Source of the DNA: Prorocentrum cordatum
Lineage: Eukaryota; Sar; Dinophyceae; Prorocentrales; Prorocentraceae
DNA: 64,000 bases
Direction of reading: 5' to 3'
Assembly (NCBI GenBank): GCA_963575745.1
Contig: CAUYUJ010019912.1
Location: 55,001-119,000, forward strand
The notes under the pieces were generated by a model. It saw only the letters and a list, made by a program, of their open reading frames with translations. It did not search any database and was not told the DNA's origin. Positions 8,601-16,884 of the stretch are shown piece by piece; within the stretch, counting starts at the first letter, position 1, and each line of letters opens with the position of its first letter. Made by a program: the position numbers and the translations under genes.

Positions 8601-9888
8601 CCAGGAGGGCGCCGTGACCAGCCCTCAGGACATGAGCAGCCCGCCGCAGCCGTTCTCGACTACCGATATGGCCAGCACCAGGGGTGGCAGGGGACCTGCA
8701 AAGTGCGGTCGCGAATGCGGCCCCGCCCTGAGTGCTGGCAGGTCTGACAACTCGCAGCGGGCGCTGCCAGGCATGGCCAGTGACAAGGGTGGCAGGAGGC
8801 CTGCAAGCCGCGACCCTGAGTGCGGCCCCACCTTGGGCACTGGCGGCGACGGCAGCCAGGCCCACCGCGTGCGGCGACGATTTACGGCCTGGGCCAGGGG
8901 TGGCAGGGGACCTGCAATGTGCGTGCGTGAGTGCGGCCCCGCCCTGAGCCCAGGATGCGACGAGGACCGCGACGGCAAGGGCATGGCCAGCGCCAGGGGT
9001 GGCAGGGGACCTGCAAAGTGCAGTCCTGTGTGCGGCCCCGCCCTGGGCACTGGCAGCGGGTCTCTGGCAGCGGCGTCGCCTGAGGAGGACCAGCGGCAGC
9101 CGCAGCTGGCTTCTGGGGAGGCGCGTCCACGTGCAGCTACGGCTGGTGCCAGGGGTGGCAGGGGACCTGCAGTTTGCGGTCCTGAGTGCGGCCCCGCCCT
9201 GAGCACCAGCACCCACCCCGAGCGGCGACGGATTACGGCCTGGGCCAGGGGTGGCAGGGGACCTGCAATGTGCGTGCGTGAGTGCGGCCCCGCCCTGAGC
9301 CCAGGAAGCGACGCGGACCGCGACGGCATGTGCATGGCCAGCACCAGGGGTGGCAGGGGACCTGCAAGTGCCGACCGTGTGTGCGGCCCCGCCCTGAGTG
9401 CTGGCAGAGTTGCGGTGGCTCGGCCTGAGCCAGCGCAGCCGAGGCGCAGCGTCGCGCCCAGGCTTGAGCTGCAGGTCGCTGGATGGGCGCGGTACTGGAC
9501 CCAGGCTCCCGAGGTCGGCGAGACGATGGAGTGCCACAGCGAGTGGCTCGACCACTGCGTCGGCTACGTCACGCAGATCCTGTCCCAGCCGCGCTTCGCC
9601 ACCAGGCTGCGGGCGCGTGGGAGGACGGCCGAGGAGATGGCCGAGGAGATCTGCGAGCGGGCCTGGGGGACTGGCATGCCCGCGAGGCGGGCCTACTACA
9701 GGTGGCGCCACACGCTGACGCGGTCGCAGAGGATCGTGTCGGACTGCATGCGGCGCTACGACTACGTGTGCCTGCGGACGTGGCTGGCCGAGCTGCGGCG
9801 GGAAGGGCAGCCACCGCCCATTGGCCCGCTCAGAGCGCCTTCGGTGCCGTGGAATGCGGGACGCAGGAGGCGACGGAGAAGTGGTTGA
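5656..9888 (+). CDS. LINE ORF2, C-terminal part: RT thumb, CCHC finger, RNase H, Cys modules, repeat domain
   Basis: This stretch is in the same frame as the upstream part and open for 1,410 codons after the TAA at 5653-5655. There is no ATG at its start, so it is the continuation of ORF2 and not a separate gene. In ORF2 numbering: RT thumb/connection (795-980, matching element 2 through NLGHxL and YLxTQK); CCHC finger C1116-x2-C1119-x8-H1128-x4-C1133; RNase H with FTDGSG D1220, AE1266, FTD1287 and the final D1354 in NMWADWF. After that come two H-x-L...C-x2-C modules (about 1427-1455 and 1525-1545), a charged linker, seven RGGRGPA/CGPAL repeats (1799-2044) and a Trp/Arg-rich C-terminal domain with RRYDYVCLRTWLAEL, ending in RRRRRRSG. 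RNase H would remove RNA from the cDNA hybrid. The regions after it match nothing I recognise. Confidence 0.85.
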   Translation: MGVLWAATTRFREGAQERGIVVQPTKSGYLVSSDAAARECARHAAARKLTKMRWARNLGHDLGGRRIARLQTAKRVRQLKERRGKLAAFKGAVGRRATCLWKTGLMPSAAHGAGVSGLTDDTLQVLRAEAGRLAGARPGASSVTVYLATQKAREYDPIYGATCDIVCRYASWIWEQRTSLARLHRAWAKVTERLVGRPSLAGARGPIASVTLTLWRIGWHMYSSTTLVTDQDTAINLLTTCPKDVRMHLTGGVQRWQARQIAAHHRQHGEVKPWVRAMRLCVGDGRAALAEGPSATSLRHHWATVAWTQQAQHDLGLAAAPNCRACGHPSDSPGHRFFGCEVLVQPLTEEEQDEQLPPEPMQAIRTFMCDKGLQEGGSFESADFQMCLPCMPPFVPPAAEQAEVKFWGCWPSQGADTASCSNAVFTDGSGFASSMPELRRCGWAFVQLSLQGLPVRAAFGALPGPLQTVGRAERHALLQALRLAGPQLEFVFTDLLSMEKECSHWGQELEEARAAHATVWRRIRAQPARPEVRWIPAHQDMDAYLDRGLHPLLYSGNMWADWFARQGAMQHTVSKVYEEFYNIELQHYKSLAKYVGWAMQRTMHAGRWDAPEQTARPPKVPKVQAATVISHSLVRLNGTAVVLCRACCRQTSGQTGPTWTQFARSACEASQYTALRAEAIIAHVGAQPIVVSEAGEFAMQAIERAACPEDAGPRPAEPAPWGSGDGTIEMQGHRLRRAGPTIYCEVCVAWAATGSSLALAAPCAGPPSAEGKNQRTYLSNLRARLKKLSQGLHPKTGKVLTWGGAGEAPDGPRTWATAAASAAAGDMASGGDGAAERPSGRHAQKEQGEATRPGQDHETREVPAGAGGSDAVQTKKPAWRVRRQELLERMQRRQQHLLAERGPAAASGAQRDEGDMADGSLPSAYGAHQCPDGGTTGLVTLQPPPAAPDVGVVDACLAAGPSRLPAPLRCDLAHEVTLTTDHQEGAVTSPQDMSSPPQPFSTTDMASTRGGRGPAKCGRECGPALSAGRSDNSQRALPGMASDKGGRRPASRDPECGPTLGTGGDGSQAHRVRRRFTAWARGGRGPAMCVRECGPALSPGCDEDRDGKGMASARGGRGPAKCSPVCGPALGTGSGSLAAASPEEDQRQPQLASGEARPRAATAGARGGRGPAVCGPECGPALSTSTHPERRRITAWARGGRGPAMCVRECGPALSPGSDADRDGMCMASTRGGRGPASADRVCGPALSAGRVAVARPEPAQPRRSVAPRLELQVAGWARYWTQAPEVGETMECHSEWLDHCVGYVTQILSQPRFATRLRARGRTAEEMAEEICERAWGTGMPARRAYYRWRHTLTRSQRIVSDCMRRYDYVCLRTWLAELRREGQPPPIGPLRAPSVPWNAGRRRRRRSG
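6622..6675 (+). other. CCHC zinc finger of ORF2
   Basis: C-x2-C-x8-H-x4-C (NCRACGHPSDSPGHRFFGC) lies between the RT and RNase H domains. This is the position and spacing of the nucleic-acid-binding finger found in many LINE ORF2 proteins. Confidence 0.75.
6905..7362 (+). other. RNase H domain of ORF2
   Basis: All four acidic residues of RNase H1 are visible: D in FTDGSG (6934-6936), E in GRAERHALLQAL (7072-7074), D in FVFTDLLS (7135-7137) and D in NMWADWFARQGA (7336-7338). The usual HQ near the end is present (IPAHQDMD). The domain looks catalytically complete. Confidence 0.85.
8671..9408 (+). repeat. Seven-copy coding repeat in ORF2 (RGGRGPAxCxxxCGPAL)
   Basis: Seven in-frame units start near 8671, 8773, 8886, 8982, 9141, 9237 and 9336. 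Each has RGGRGPAxC and CGPAL cores joined by linkers of 9-37 residues. In DNA the cores are almost invariant (AGGGGTGGCAGGGGACCTGC and TGCGGCCCCGCCCTGAG) while the linkers vary. Units 3 and 6, with their flanks, are near copies of each other (FTAWARGGRGPAMCVREC / ITAWARGGRGPAMCVREC), indicating an internal duplication. Unit 2 and unit 7 have lost the first Cys. The paired cysteines could bind metal, and the RGG boxes could bind RNA (inference). I do not know this repeat from any LINE. Confidence 0.85.
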
Positions 9889-10108
9889 GGGTCGGCCTCT
9901 CCTGGCACGGGCAGCCGCTGCGTGGCGTTCTGGCCCCAGCGGCTCGCCGCAAGGCGCTGCGCGGCGGTCTGGCCCCAGCGCGCCGCCCTTCGCGTCCGTC
10001 GACGTGATCGGCATCACTGGCCTCCCCTGAGGCTGCGGCCCCCTGGCCGCCTGTGCTGCGTCTAGTTGGCCTGGCCGACGCGACGTCCTGCCGCTGCTCT
10101 CCGCTGCT
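9889..10108 (+). other. 3' UTR and terminus of element 1
   Basis: Non-coding, GC-rich, with no poly(A) or simple A-rich tail. A near-direct repeat (GTTCTGGCCCCAGCGGCTCGCCG / GGTCTGGCCCCAGCGCGCCGCC) lies at 9928-9990. The element appears to end in two copies of CCGCTGCTCT (10091-10110), reminiscent of LINE groups whose 3' ends are short tandem repeats. Confidence 0.5.
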
Positions 10109-10124
10109 CTCCTCCTCGTTGGGC
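10109..10124 (+). repeat. Candidate target-site duplication, right copy
   Basis: CTCCTCCTCGTTGGGC is identical to 1937-1952. Outside it the flanks differ (left: CTC tract; right: CGCCCCAGGCCTCC), as expected when a target is duplicated around an insertion. It sets the 3' end of element 1 within a few bases. Confidence 0.6.
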
Positions 10125-10505
10125 CGCCCCAGGCCTCCCGAAGGCTCGCGCGCCTCTGCGTGCCTTCGCGGGGGCGCTTCGTGGGACCTCCTGGGGGACG
10201 AGGCTCTCCAGCGCGTCGTCTCGCGATGCCCGAAGATAGCGAGAGAGCGCTGGCGCCGAAGGGGTCCTCGCGGAAGTGGTGAGGACTTCTGGTGCGAGTC
10301 CTTGGCCGATTTTGGTGGGCGGCTGGGTTCCCGAAGTCTGAGTTCTGGGTCCTGGGGATCCCGTATCTCTAGACTTCGGCAGGCGGCTGGGTGCCAGGGT
10401 GCCGGGCTCCGTGTAATGGTGAGCGTTACCCACTGGTTCTGGTGGGCGGCCGGGTTGTTGGGGTCCCAGAGTAGAGAGTATATAATGAGTAGGGCACAGG
10501 GAGAG
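10125..10505. other. Flank of element 1, no gene recognised
   Basis: GC-rich sequence without a recognisable frame. It contains two GTTCTGGTGGGCGGC / TTTTGGTGGGCGGCTGGG-like words (about 10311-10450). It should be the former right-hand neighbour of the CTC tract at 1687-1945. Confidence 0.4.
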
Positions 10506-10516
10506 AGGGAGAGAAT

Positions 10517-10640
10517 GGAGGAGGAGGAGGAGGAGGAGGAGTAGGAGTAGGAGGAGGAGGAGGAGGAGGAGGAGGAGGAGGAGGATGCGGAGGCGGAGGC
10601 GGAGGAGGAGGAGGCGGAGGAGGAGGAGGAGGAAGAGAGA
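10517..10640. repeat. (GAG)n tract
   Basis: Purine-only GAG triplets with GCG interruptions. Translations in all frames are homopolymeric and not genes. Confidence 0.9.
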
Positions 10641-10778
10641 CAGAGAGTAACACCTAGAGAGTGGAAATAACGGGATAGAGAGAAGAATGTGAGCGAAGGG
10701 TGTTGGAGGCAGAGAGTGGGAACACTATGTATGTACCATCCTGTATGTCTATTCGCATAGATGTGTCTGTTAACATAT

Positions 10779-10850
10779 GTGTGGACATACATATTTATAT
10801 ATATGTATATATATGTATGTATGTACATGTATATGTATAGAGGGAAAGAA
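10779..10850. repeat. AT-rich TATA/TATG tract
   Basis: Alternating TATATATG and TGTATGTA words, an AT-rich island between two GAG tracts. It resembles the TA-rich tract at 42749. Confidence 0.8.
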
Positions 10851-10879
10851 ACACACAAAACAGCATCACACAAAGAGGA

Positions 10880-11310
10880 CGAGGAGGAGAGTGAGAGAGA
10901 GGGGGAGGAGGAGGAGGAGGAGGAGGAGGAGGAGGAGGAGGAGGAGGACGATGAAGAGGAGGAGGAGGAGGAGGAGAAGGAGGAGGAAGGAGTCCGAGCA
11001 GGAGATAGAGAGAGAAGCAGAGAGAGAGAGAGAGGAGGAGGAGGAGGAGGAGGAGGAGGAGGAGGAGGAGGAGGGGGAGGGGCGGTAGGAGGAGGAGGAG
11101 GAGGAGGAGGAGGAGGAGGAGGGAGCAGGACGAGGAGGAGAACAATGAGGAGGAGGAGGAGGAGGAAGAGAAGGAGGAGGAGGAGGAGGAGGAGGAAGAC
11201 GACGACGACGACGTCGAGGAAGACAAAGCGACGAGGATGCAGCGGAGGGTGACGAGAAGGAGGAGAAGGAGGGAGAAGGAGGAGAACGACAAGGAGGAGG
11301 AGGAGGTGGA
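10880..11310. repeat. (GAG)n purine tract, 430 bp
   Basis: GAG triplets with GAGA, GACGAC and GGGAGG variants. Such purine strands can form triplex (H-DNA) structures. No gene. Confidence 0.9.
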
Positions 11311-11339
11311 GGACGATTTGGGAGAAGGGAGGGGCAGGG

Positions 11340-11875
11340 GATGGTAGTAGCTTGGCCTGCGCCTCTCAAGGACTCTATCGTCTGTGCATGCTTGTTTCGA
11401 TACGCTCGCTGCTCAACGACAGCGCTTGCGTCTATATGCGAGCGTGGGCGTGTGTCTGTCCGTAGCCTCTGGCCTAATGGATTTCAGCTTCCGCTGCCTT
11501 TTCGGTTCGACTGCTCGACTGTCGCACCTAGCACTGCTCTTCGTGAGCGTGCGAGGTTTTTGTCGCTGCCCCCTCCGTCTTCCTACTCCTGGAGCGCCGT
11601 GCGAGAACGGCTTGGCTGCAGCATGTGTTCGCTGCCTGCTCTTCTGGGCACTCTGCGCGAGACAGATTATTCAGTCTGTCATTGTTCTACTTCGGACTTC
11701 GGGCCCTGCGCGAGGGTGTGGTTGTCTTGAGCTGACCAGCGCGCCAGAACGATACATATGTATACATGTGTATAGATTGGGAGAGAGAGAGAGGAAAGCA
11801 GCAACAAAAACATGTAGCTTGGCGATGGGCCCAACCATATGCAGTTGTGGGTGCCGTCGTTGTGAATCTTGCCGT
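11340..11875. other. Non-coding stretch, no gene recognised
   Basis: Mixed composition, less GC-rich than its neighbours. Short frames are open but resemble nothing known. Confidence 0.4.
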
Positions 11876-12972
11876 CGGTGGATCCTCTGATAGGGCCACG
11901 GAGCGCGTGAAGGGTGTGCCAAAATATAGCGGGACCGCCATGCGGGCGTTGCCATTGTGGCCTTCTATGGGGCCATGACACGTGTGAGTGGTTCGCGGAA
12001 ATATGGTGGAACCGCATGCGGGCGCTGCCACTAGGGCCTTCGTTTGAGCTCCTTGCGGGGCCACGACACGTGTGAGGAGTGCACCGAAACCGGGGTGGAA
12101 CCGCATGCGGGCGCTGCCTTTGAGACCTTCCGTGGAGCGCCTTACAAGTGGCCACGAAACGTGTGAGGGGTGCACAGAAATGGGGATGGAACTGCATGCG
12201 GGCGCTGCCACTTGGGCTTTCGGTGGGGCTCCCTATGGGGCCACGCAACGTGTGAGGGTTGTGCCGAAATCGTGGGTGGAACTGCATGCGGGCGCTGCCA
12301 CTGGGGCCGTCGGTGGAGCTCCCCATGGTGCCACGAAACGTGTGAGGGGTGCACAGACATGGGGGTGGATATGCATGCGTGCGCTGCCACTGGGGCCTTC
12401 GTTTGAGCTCCCTGTGAGGCCACGACACGTGTGAGGGGTGTGCCGAGATGGGGGGTTGAATTGCATGCGGTCGCTGCCACTGGGGCCTTCGTTTGAGCTC
12501 CCTGTGGGGCCACGACACGTGTGAGGGGTGCACAGACATGGACCGAGGTGGAACTGCATGCGGGCGCTGCCACTGGGGCCTCAGGTGGAGCTCTTTATGG
12601 GACCACGAAACGTGTGAGGAGCACACCGGAATTCAGGGTGGAACCGCATGCAGGCGCTGCCACCGGAGGCTTCGGTGGAGCTCCCTATGGGGCCACGAAA
12701 CGTGAGAGGGGTGCACATACATGGGGGTGGATCTGCGCGCGTGCGCTGCTACTGGGGCCTTCGTTTGAGCTCCCTATGGGGCCACGAAGCGTGTGAGAGG
12801 TGTGCCGAAATTGGGCTGTGGAACCGCACGCGGGCGCTGCCACTGGTGCGCTTGGTGGAGCTCCCTATGGGGCTACGAAGCGTGTGAGGGGCACACCGAC
12901 GAGGAGGTGGAACTGCATGCGGGCGCTGCCACTGGGGCCTTCGGTGGAGCTCCCTATGGGGCAACGAAGCGG
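11876..12972. repeat. ~90-bp minisatellite, about 12 units
   Basis: GCATGCGGGCGCTGCCA recurs about every 89-92 bp (near 12014, 12103, 12194, 12284, 12373, 12463, 12556, 12647, 12735, 12825, 12914). Each unit also holds GGGGCCACGAAACGTGTGAG and GGAGCTCCCTATGGGG. Units differ by ~10-20%. Because 90 is a multiple of three, reading frames run through several units, but there is no other coding evidence. Confidence 0.9.
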
Positions 12973-13930
12973 TGTACTGGGTGCGGACGGCAGAGGTAGG
13001 GATGGGAGGAGGGAGGAGGGGGAGGAGCGCGGGAGGTGAGGCGAGGAACGTGGGGCGCTGTCTTTTCAAAAAGAGGACCCAACACCACAGGATGGTTGGG
13101 AAAAAGAAGAAAACGAGAGCTGGTAAATTGAAGAGGTCGCGGACCCTTACACAGCGACTCCTTTTTTGTGTAAGAGGTGCAATCTACGGGGTGAGATGTA
13201 GGGGGCCCTATCGTGTGGGACCGTGGGACCCAATCACTTGGGATTACCTTGTTTGGGACCCTACCGTGTGGAACCCTACCGTGTGGGGTCCGATCGTGTG
13301 GGACCCCATCGTTTGGGAATTTTACCGACATGCTCCCAGCGAGAAGGGGGCGAACGCCATCGATAGGGCCTCAGCGATAAGTTGCGGCAATTGCCGAGAG
13401 CAAACCAGCATCCGAATAAGTTTCGCCAGCGCTTTGATCCCAAACAGTAGGTTCTAGCACTGCCGACGCGTTATCCATGTGGCGAATTCTGTCCACGGTG
13501 CATTCTCGGTAGAACAATCTAGGTGGTGCAACATGCGTGATGCAATATCTACGTGGTGCCAAGTTTGTATGTGGAAATGCGGCCCAGCCAGCCGATGTGG
13601 TGCAACCTATGCGGTGCCACATGGCTAGTCCCCTTCAGGTTGGTCCCAATCACCGGGCACCGACGCACAAGGCACCCGCTGTCGTGCACCGACCCTGAAT
13701 TGCCGACTGCGACGCAGAGGGCCAACCATAGAGCATCAACAAGCAGTCGGCGGCGAGCCCGAGGGGGCGGAGAGAGAAGGTGCGGGCCTTATCAGAAGGC
13801 TCGGAAGTCCCCCGGCCTTCTCAGCAGTCCTCGAATGCCTTCCCCGAAGGCACAGGAAACCTCTACCAAGAAGGCGCGGGGGCTTCTGAGCAGTCCCGCC
13901 GCCTCCTGAGAAGGCCGTCTCCTTCCCTAG
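12973..13930. other. Spacer with degenerate GTGTGGGACC words
   Basis: Between 13195 and 13320 the words GTGTGGGACC, GTGTGGAACCC and GTTTGGGACC recur about every 15-18 bp. At 13520-13625 GGTGCAAC/GGTGCC words recur. No gene recognised. Confidence 0.5.
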
Positions 13931-14079
13931 GGGGCCACATGCGAACCCTGCCCCTACCCCCCACGATCTCTGAGGGGCAGGGTGGGGTTCACTTCGTTCG
14001 GGAGCTCTCGAGCGAAGTGAACCCCGCCCTCCCCCGTCAGAAATCGTGGGGGGTAGGGGTAGGGTTCGCATGTGGCCCC
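13931..14079. mobile_element. 149-bp palindromic foldback element (MITE-like)
   Basis: The outer arms 13931-13967 and 14043-14079 are inverted repeats matching at 36 of 37 positions (GGGGCCACATGCGAACCC...). The inner arms continue as GGGGTTCACTTCG / CGAAGTGAACCCC around GGGAGCTCTCGAG, so nearly the whole sequence folds on itself. A partial copy lies at 54697-54790. There is no coding capacity. Confidence 0.85.
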
Positions 14080-14268
14080 CTGTTCCCCTCCCCCCCCCCG
14101 CCCTCGCCGCCGAAGCAGGGCGCCAGCCGAGTGCAGGGCACCGGCCAGAGGACCCCCGGCCGCGACTCAGCGAGGGCCAGCCGCGGGGCACCGGCTCGCA
14201 GGGCACCGGCCACGGGGCACGGGCCCGGAGAGGCCGACGTCGCCCCGGTGGCCCAGCCACACATGGTC
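14080..14268. other. GC-rich spacer
   Basis: GGGGCACCGG words recur (14125-14225). No gene recognised. Confidence 0.4.
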
Positions 14269-14495
14269 AGAGCCCCGAATCATCAGGGGTAACTCGGGTC
14301 AGGGATAACTCGGGTTCGTTTCTCGGGAATCCAAACCCGAGTTACCCCGGACCCGAGTTACCCCGGATAACTCGGGCGTCCAGAGCCCCGAATCATCAGG
14401 GATAACTCGGGTCAGGGCTACCTCGGGTTCCTTGTCCGGGAATCCAAACCCGAGTTACCCCGGACCCGAGCTACCCCGGATAACTCGGGCGCCCA
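14269..14495. repeat. Tandem pair of ~112-bp hairpin-rich units
   Basis: AGCCCCGAATCATCAGGG occurs at 14271 and 14383. Each unit contains GATAACTCGGGT...ACCCGAGTTA and CCCGAGTTACCCCGGATAACTCGGG-type stems, so each can form two stable hairpins. Confidence 0.8.
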
Positions 14496-14748
14496 AACAT
14501 GGAGCAGGGTTAGGTTTCAAGCAGTGGCGAGGTGTCCTGGCTCGCCTATTAGCCCTACCAGACAATGTTCTAAGGACCTTTTGTGGTTTCCACGACATGT
14601 TCTCAGAACAGTTCTGGTTGAGGTTGTCTTGTGTTAGCACATCGGGCTTGTGTTCGAAGAACATGGTTCTTGCACTTAGAACATGTTTGGGTTCTAAGAA
14701 CATTTCGTGGTAGGACTATAGGAATGCCGGGACGGTCGGTCCCTGCTC

Positions 14749-14909
14749 AAAAGTTGGGCCTGTGCCTCTACAGGGGGCATGTTCAGAAATAGTCAAAAAA
14801 TAGTCTGGGGACGATTTGTGGAGCATGTCTTGACTCTTTTTGTGTTTTGTTGGGGGTATTTTTTTTGTTCTCGTCCCAAATCCCCCTGTAGGAGATCATG
14901 CCCGACCCA
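14749..14909. mobile_element. TIR element, family T copy 1
   Basis: The left end GTTGGGCCTGTGCCTCTACA and the right end TGTAGGAGATCATGCCCGAC are imperfect inverted repeats. The AT-rich interior shares AAATAGT...GGGGACGATTTGT with the copy at 37489. Non-autonomous, no coding capacity. Confidence 0.65.
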
Positions 14910-16384
14910 AGAGTAGGGTTGGACCGAGGCATGCGGTCGAGGCCAGGTCGGGGAGGCTATCCCTCATGGTCTTCGTGCTTGTTGGACCTCTTGGGCATCC
15001 TGGGGGAGGGTGCTCTCGAGTGATCTCCCGGCCTGGGGTGTTCTGGCCGGCGGAGGGGCTCGTATGTTCTTGCAGGATGGTTTTCTGTCCTAGGTCCGGC
15101 CGTAATTATGCCACCAGTTGCATGGCTCCGACTGGAAAGGCCGTCTGCGACACAGACGGCTTGAGCGTAGTCACCAACGCACAGGGCACCAGCCAGGGGC
15201 AGACCAGGAAAGGACGGAAACGGAGCCGCGGTTTAATTCCTCAGCAGCCAAGGTCAGGAAGCTGAATGCACGTGGCGCGGCTGGCCTGGGCGAGAGCTGG
15301 ATACAAGCTCGGCCACATGCCCTCGCAGCGCTCGAATGTGGCCAGCGGCCTTCGCAGCGTCCACATGTAAATCCAGCCATGTGTGTGTGTGTCCAGCTTC
15401 ATGGTCCATGTAAGCATTGCTTTCGTCACTACGCATGTGGGCGGCTTCTCTGAGGGGGGGGGACCCATCGCCCGGCCACAGGCCAGAAGTCCCTGAGAGG
15501 CCCCAGCATCTGATCGCCCATTGGGAGATGTTGATCACATTCCGTGGCCTGATCGCAGATTGGTGGTTGCTTTGGGGATCTTCTGATCGGGCAGAGCAGG
15601 AAGCTATTTAGGAGATCCTACCGTAAGATCTCATGTATGTGAGTGCTCAGGGGGCTCTTTTTATCTTGCCGCTAACGGGGAATGCTTGGGGCCCGATCGA
15701 ATGATCGCGAACAGAAGCCTGTTACGGGGATCCGATCATCCAGTCGCAGATGAGGAAATGTTGCGAAGTCATCCTCACATTTGAGTTCATAAGGGCCCCA
15801 TGCAATTTGTTCGAAAATGCGAGCACTCGAGCGGCCTCCTCATCTGATGGCAAGTTCGAATGCTTTGGGACCCTCCGGCTGGCTAGAGGCTGACAATGGC
15901 AGAGGCTCCCGCCAGCCAGGGCCATCGCATATTACCAAAGCAAGTGAAGAGCCCCTTAGTGCAAACATTTGTCTGGGGAGCAAGGCCGCAGCCATTCTGC
16001 ACTGACTTGAGTGAGGTTGGAACTGCCCTGCCAGTCTTGCGGACGATCCCGCTCTCAGGCGTGTCGGTGGCAGACCTCTGAGTCTGTGGCGAGTGCCTGG
16101 GGCGCCCGTCGCAAAATGAGCACAGACCAGAGGGTTGCGAGTAGATAGTAGATCCAGGAACCTTCTTGGAAGCCTGCGAGATAGTCTCGGGAGACACGAG
16201 GAGCCCTTCGGGCTGCTGTTCCGCAAAACTCCAGGAGGCCCTCGGGATGCGTGCTGCCGCTGCCAGGCAGGCCAGGCAGGCCGTGAAACGTGGCCCTCGT
16301 GGGCCTGCGCCGACGCTGCCCGCGCTTGCTCGTCGTTCCCCCCGCCTCCTGCGCCGAGGTGCCCTTGTCGTCCAGATGCTCCCC
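14910..16384. other. Non-coding stretch, no gene recognised
   Basis: GATC-containing words (GATCGCAGAT, GATCGGGC, GGGGATCCGATCATCC) recur between 15490 and 15740. No frame resembles a known family. Confidence 0.4.
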
Positions 16385-16642
16385 CTCACTTCCCCTCCCT
16401 TCTCCCTCCTCCGGACTCCCCTTTCCTCCTCTTTCTTCTCCTCCTCCTTCGCTTCCTCCTCCGCCTCCTCCTCCGCCTCCTCCTCCTCCTCCTCCGCCTC
16501 CCCCTCCCCCTCCTCCTCCCCCTCCTCCTCCTCCTCCTCCTCCTCCTCCTGCTCCTGCTCCTCCTACTCCTCCCGCTCCTTCTCCTCCTCCCCCTCCTCC
16601 TCCTCCTCCTCCTTCTCCTCCTCCTCCCCTTCCTCCGATCCC
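16385..16642. repeat. (CTC)n tract
   Basis: Pyrimidine triplets with CGC and TTC interruptions. No gene. Confidence 0.9.
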
Positions 16643-16884
16643 CCCTCGTTCGAACCTCCCGTCGGCTCGCCTGCCCCCCTCCTTCAAATTGCTGGTAGCC
16701 TACGCCACAAGGTTCTGAGCCAGTCTGTGCGAGGTTCTGGGGCCTGAAGCGGTCACGGGACGTTTTTCCCGGAAAGGGCGTAGGCCCATGGTTCTCTTTT
16801 AGTAGGTTTACCCCTGGTTTTGACGGGGAGAGGGCCGGCGGATTTCTTTTGCGATAAATGACGAGTGGGAAGAGGGCCAGCGAA

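Larger units (their letters stand above)
1953..10108 (+). mobile_element. SL-capped LINE-type retrotransposon, element 1
   Basis: This 8.16-kb non-LTR retrotransposon runs from an exact dinoflagellate spliced leader to a 3' end marked by a 16-bp target duplication. Its order is SL, hairpin 5' UTR, ORF1 (2082-3263) and ORF2 (3277-9888). ORF2 carries an APE-type endonuclease, reverse transcriptase, CCHC finger, RNase H, two Cys/His modules, seven RGGRGPA repeats and a C-terminal domain, and a ~220-bp 3' UTR follows. APE endonuclease plus RNase H places it near the I/R1-type LINE groups (inference). There are no LTRs and no poly(A) tail; the 3' terminus has the 10-mer CCGCTGCTCT twice (10091-10110). 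The single visible lesion is a TAA at 5653-5655. Element 2 at 59068 is a diverged relative. Confidence 0.85.

Noticed and set aside
8347-10017. 556-codon minus-strand frame opposite the ORF2 repeat domain
   Set aside because: It mirrors the plus-strand repeats (AQGGAALTHAHCRSPATPGP). The plus-strand frame has clear homology in the rest of ORF2, so the antisense frame is a GC-driven shadow.
11876-12972. Repeated frames ACSSTPISVHPSHVSWPH
   Set aside because: The 90-bp period keeps a frame open across units; there is no start context, homologue or codon signal.
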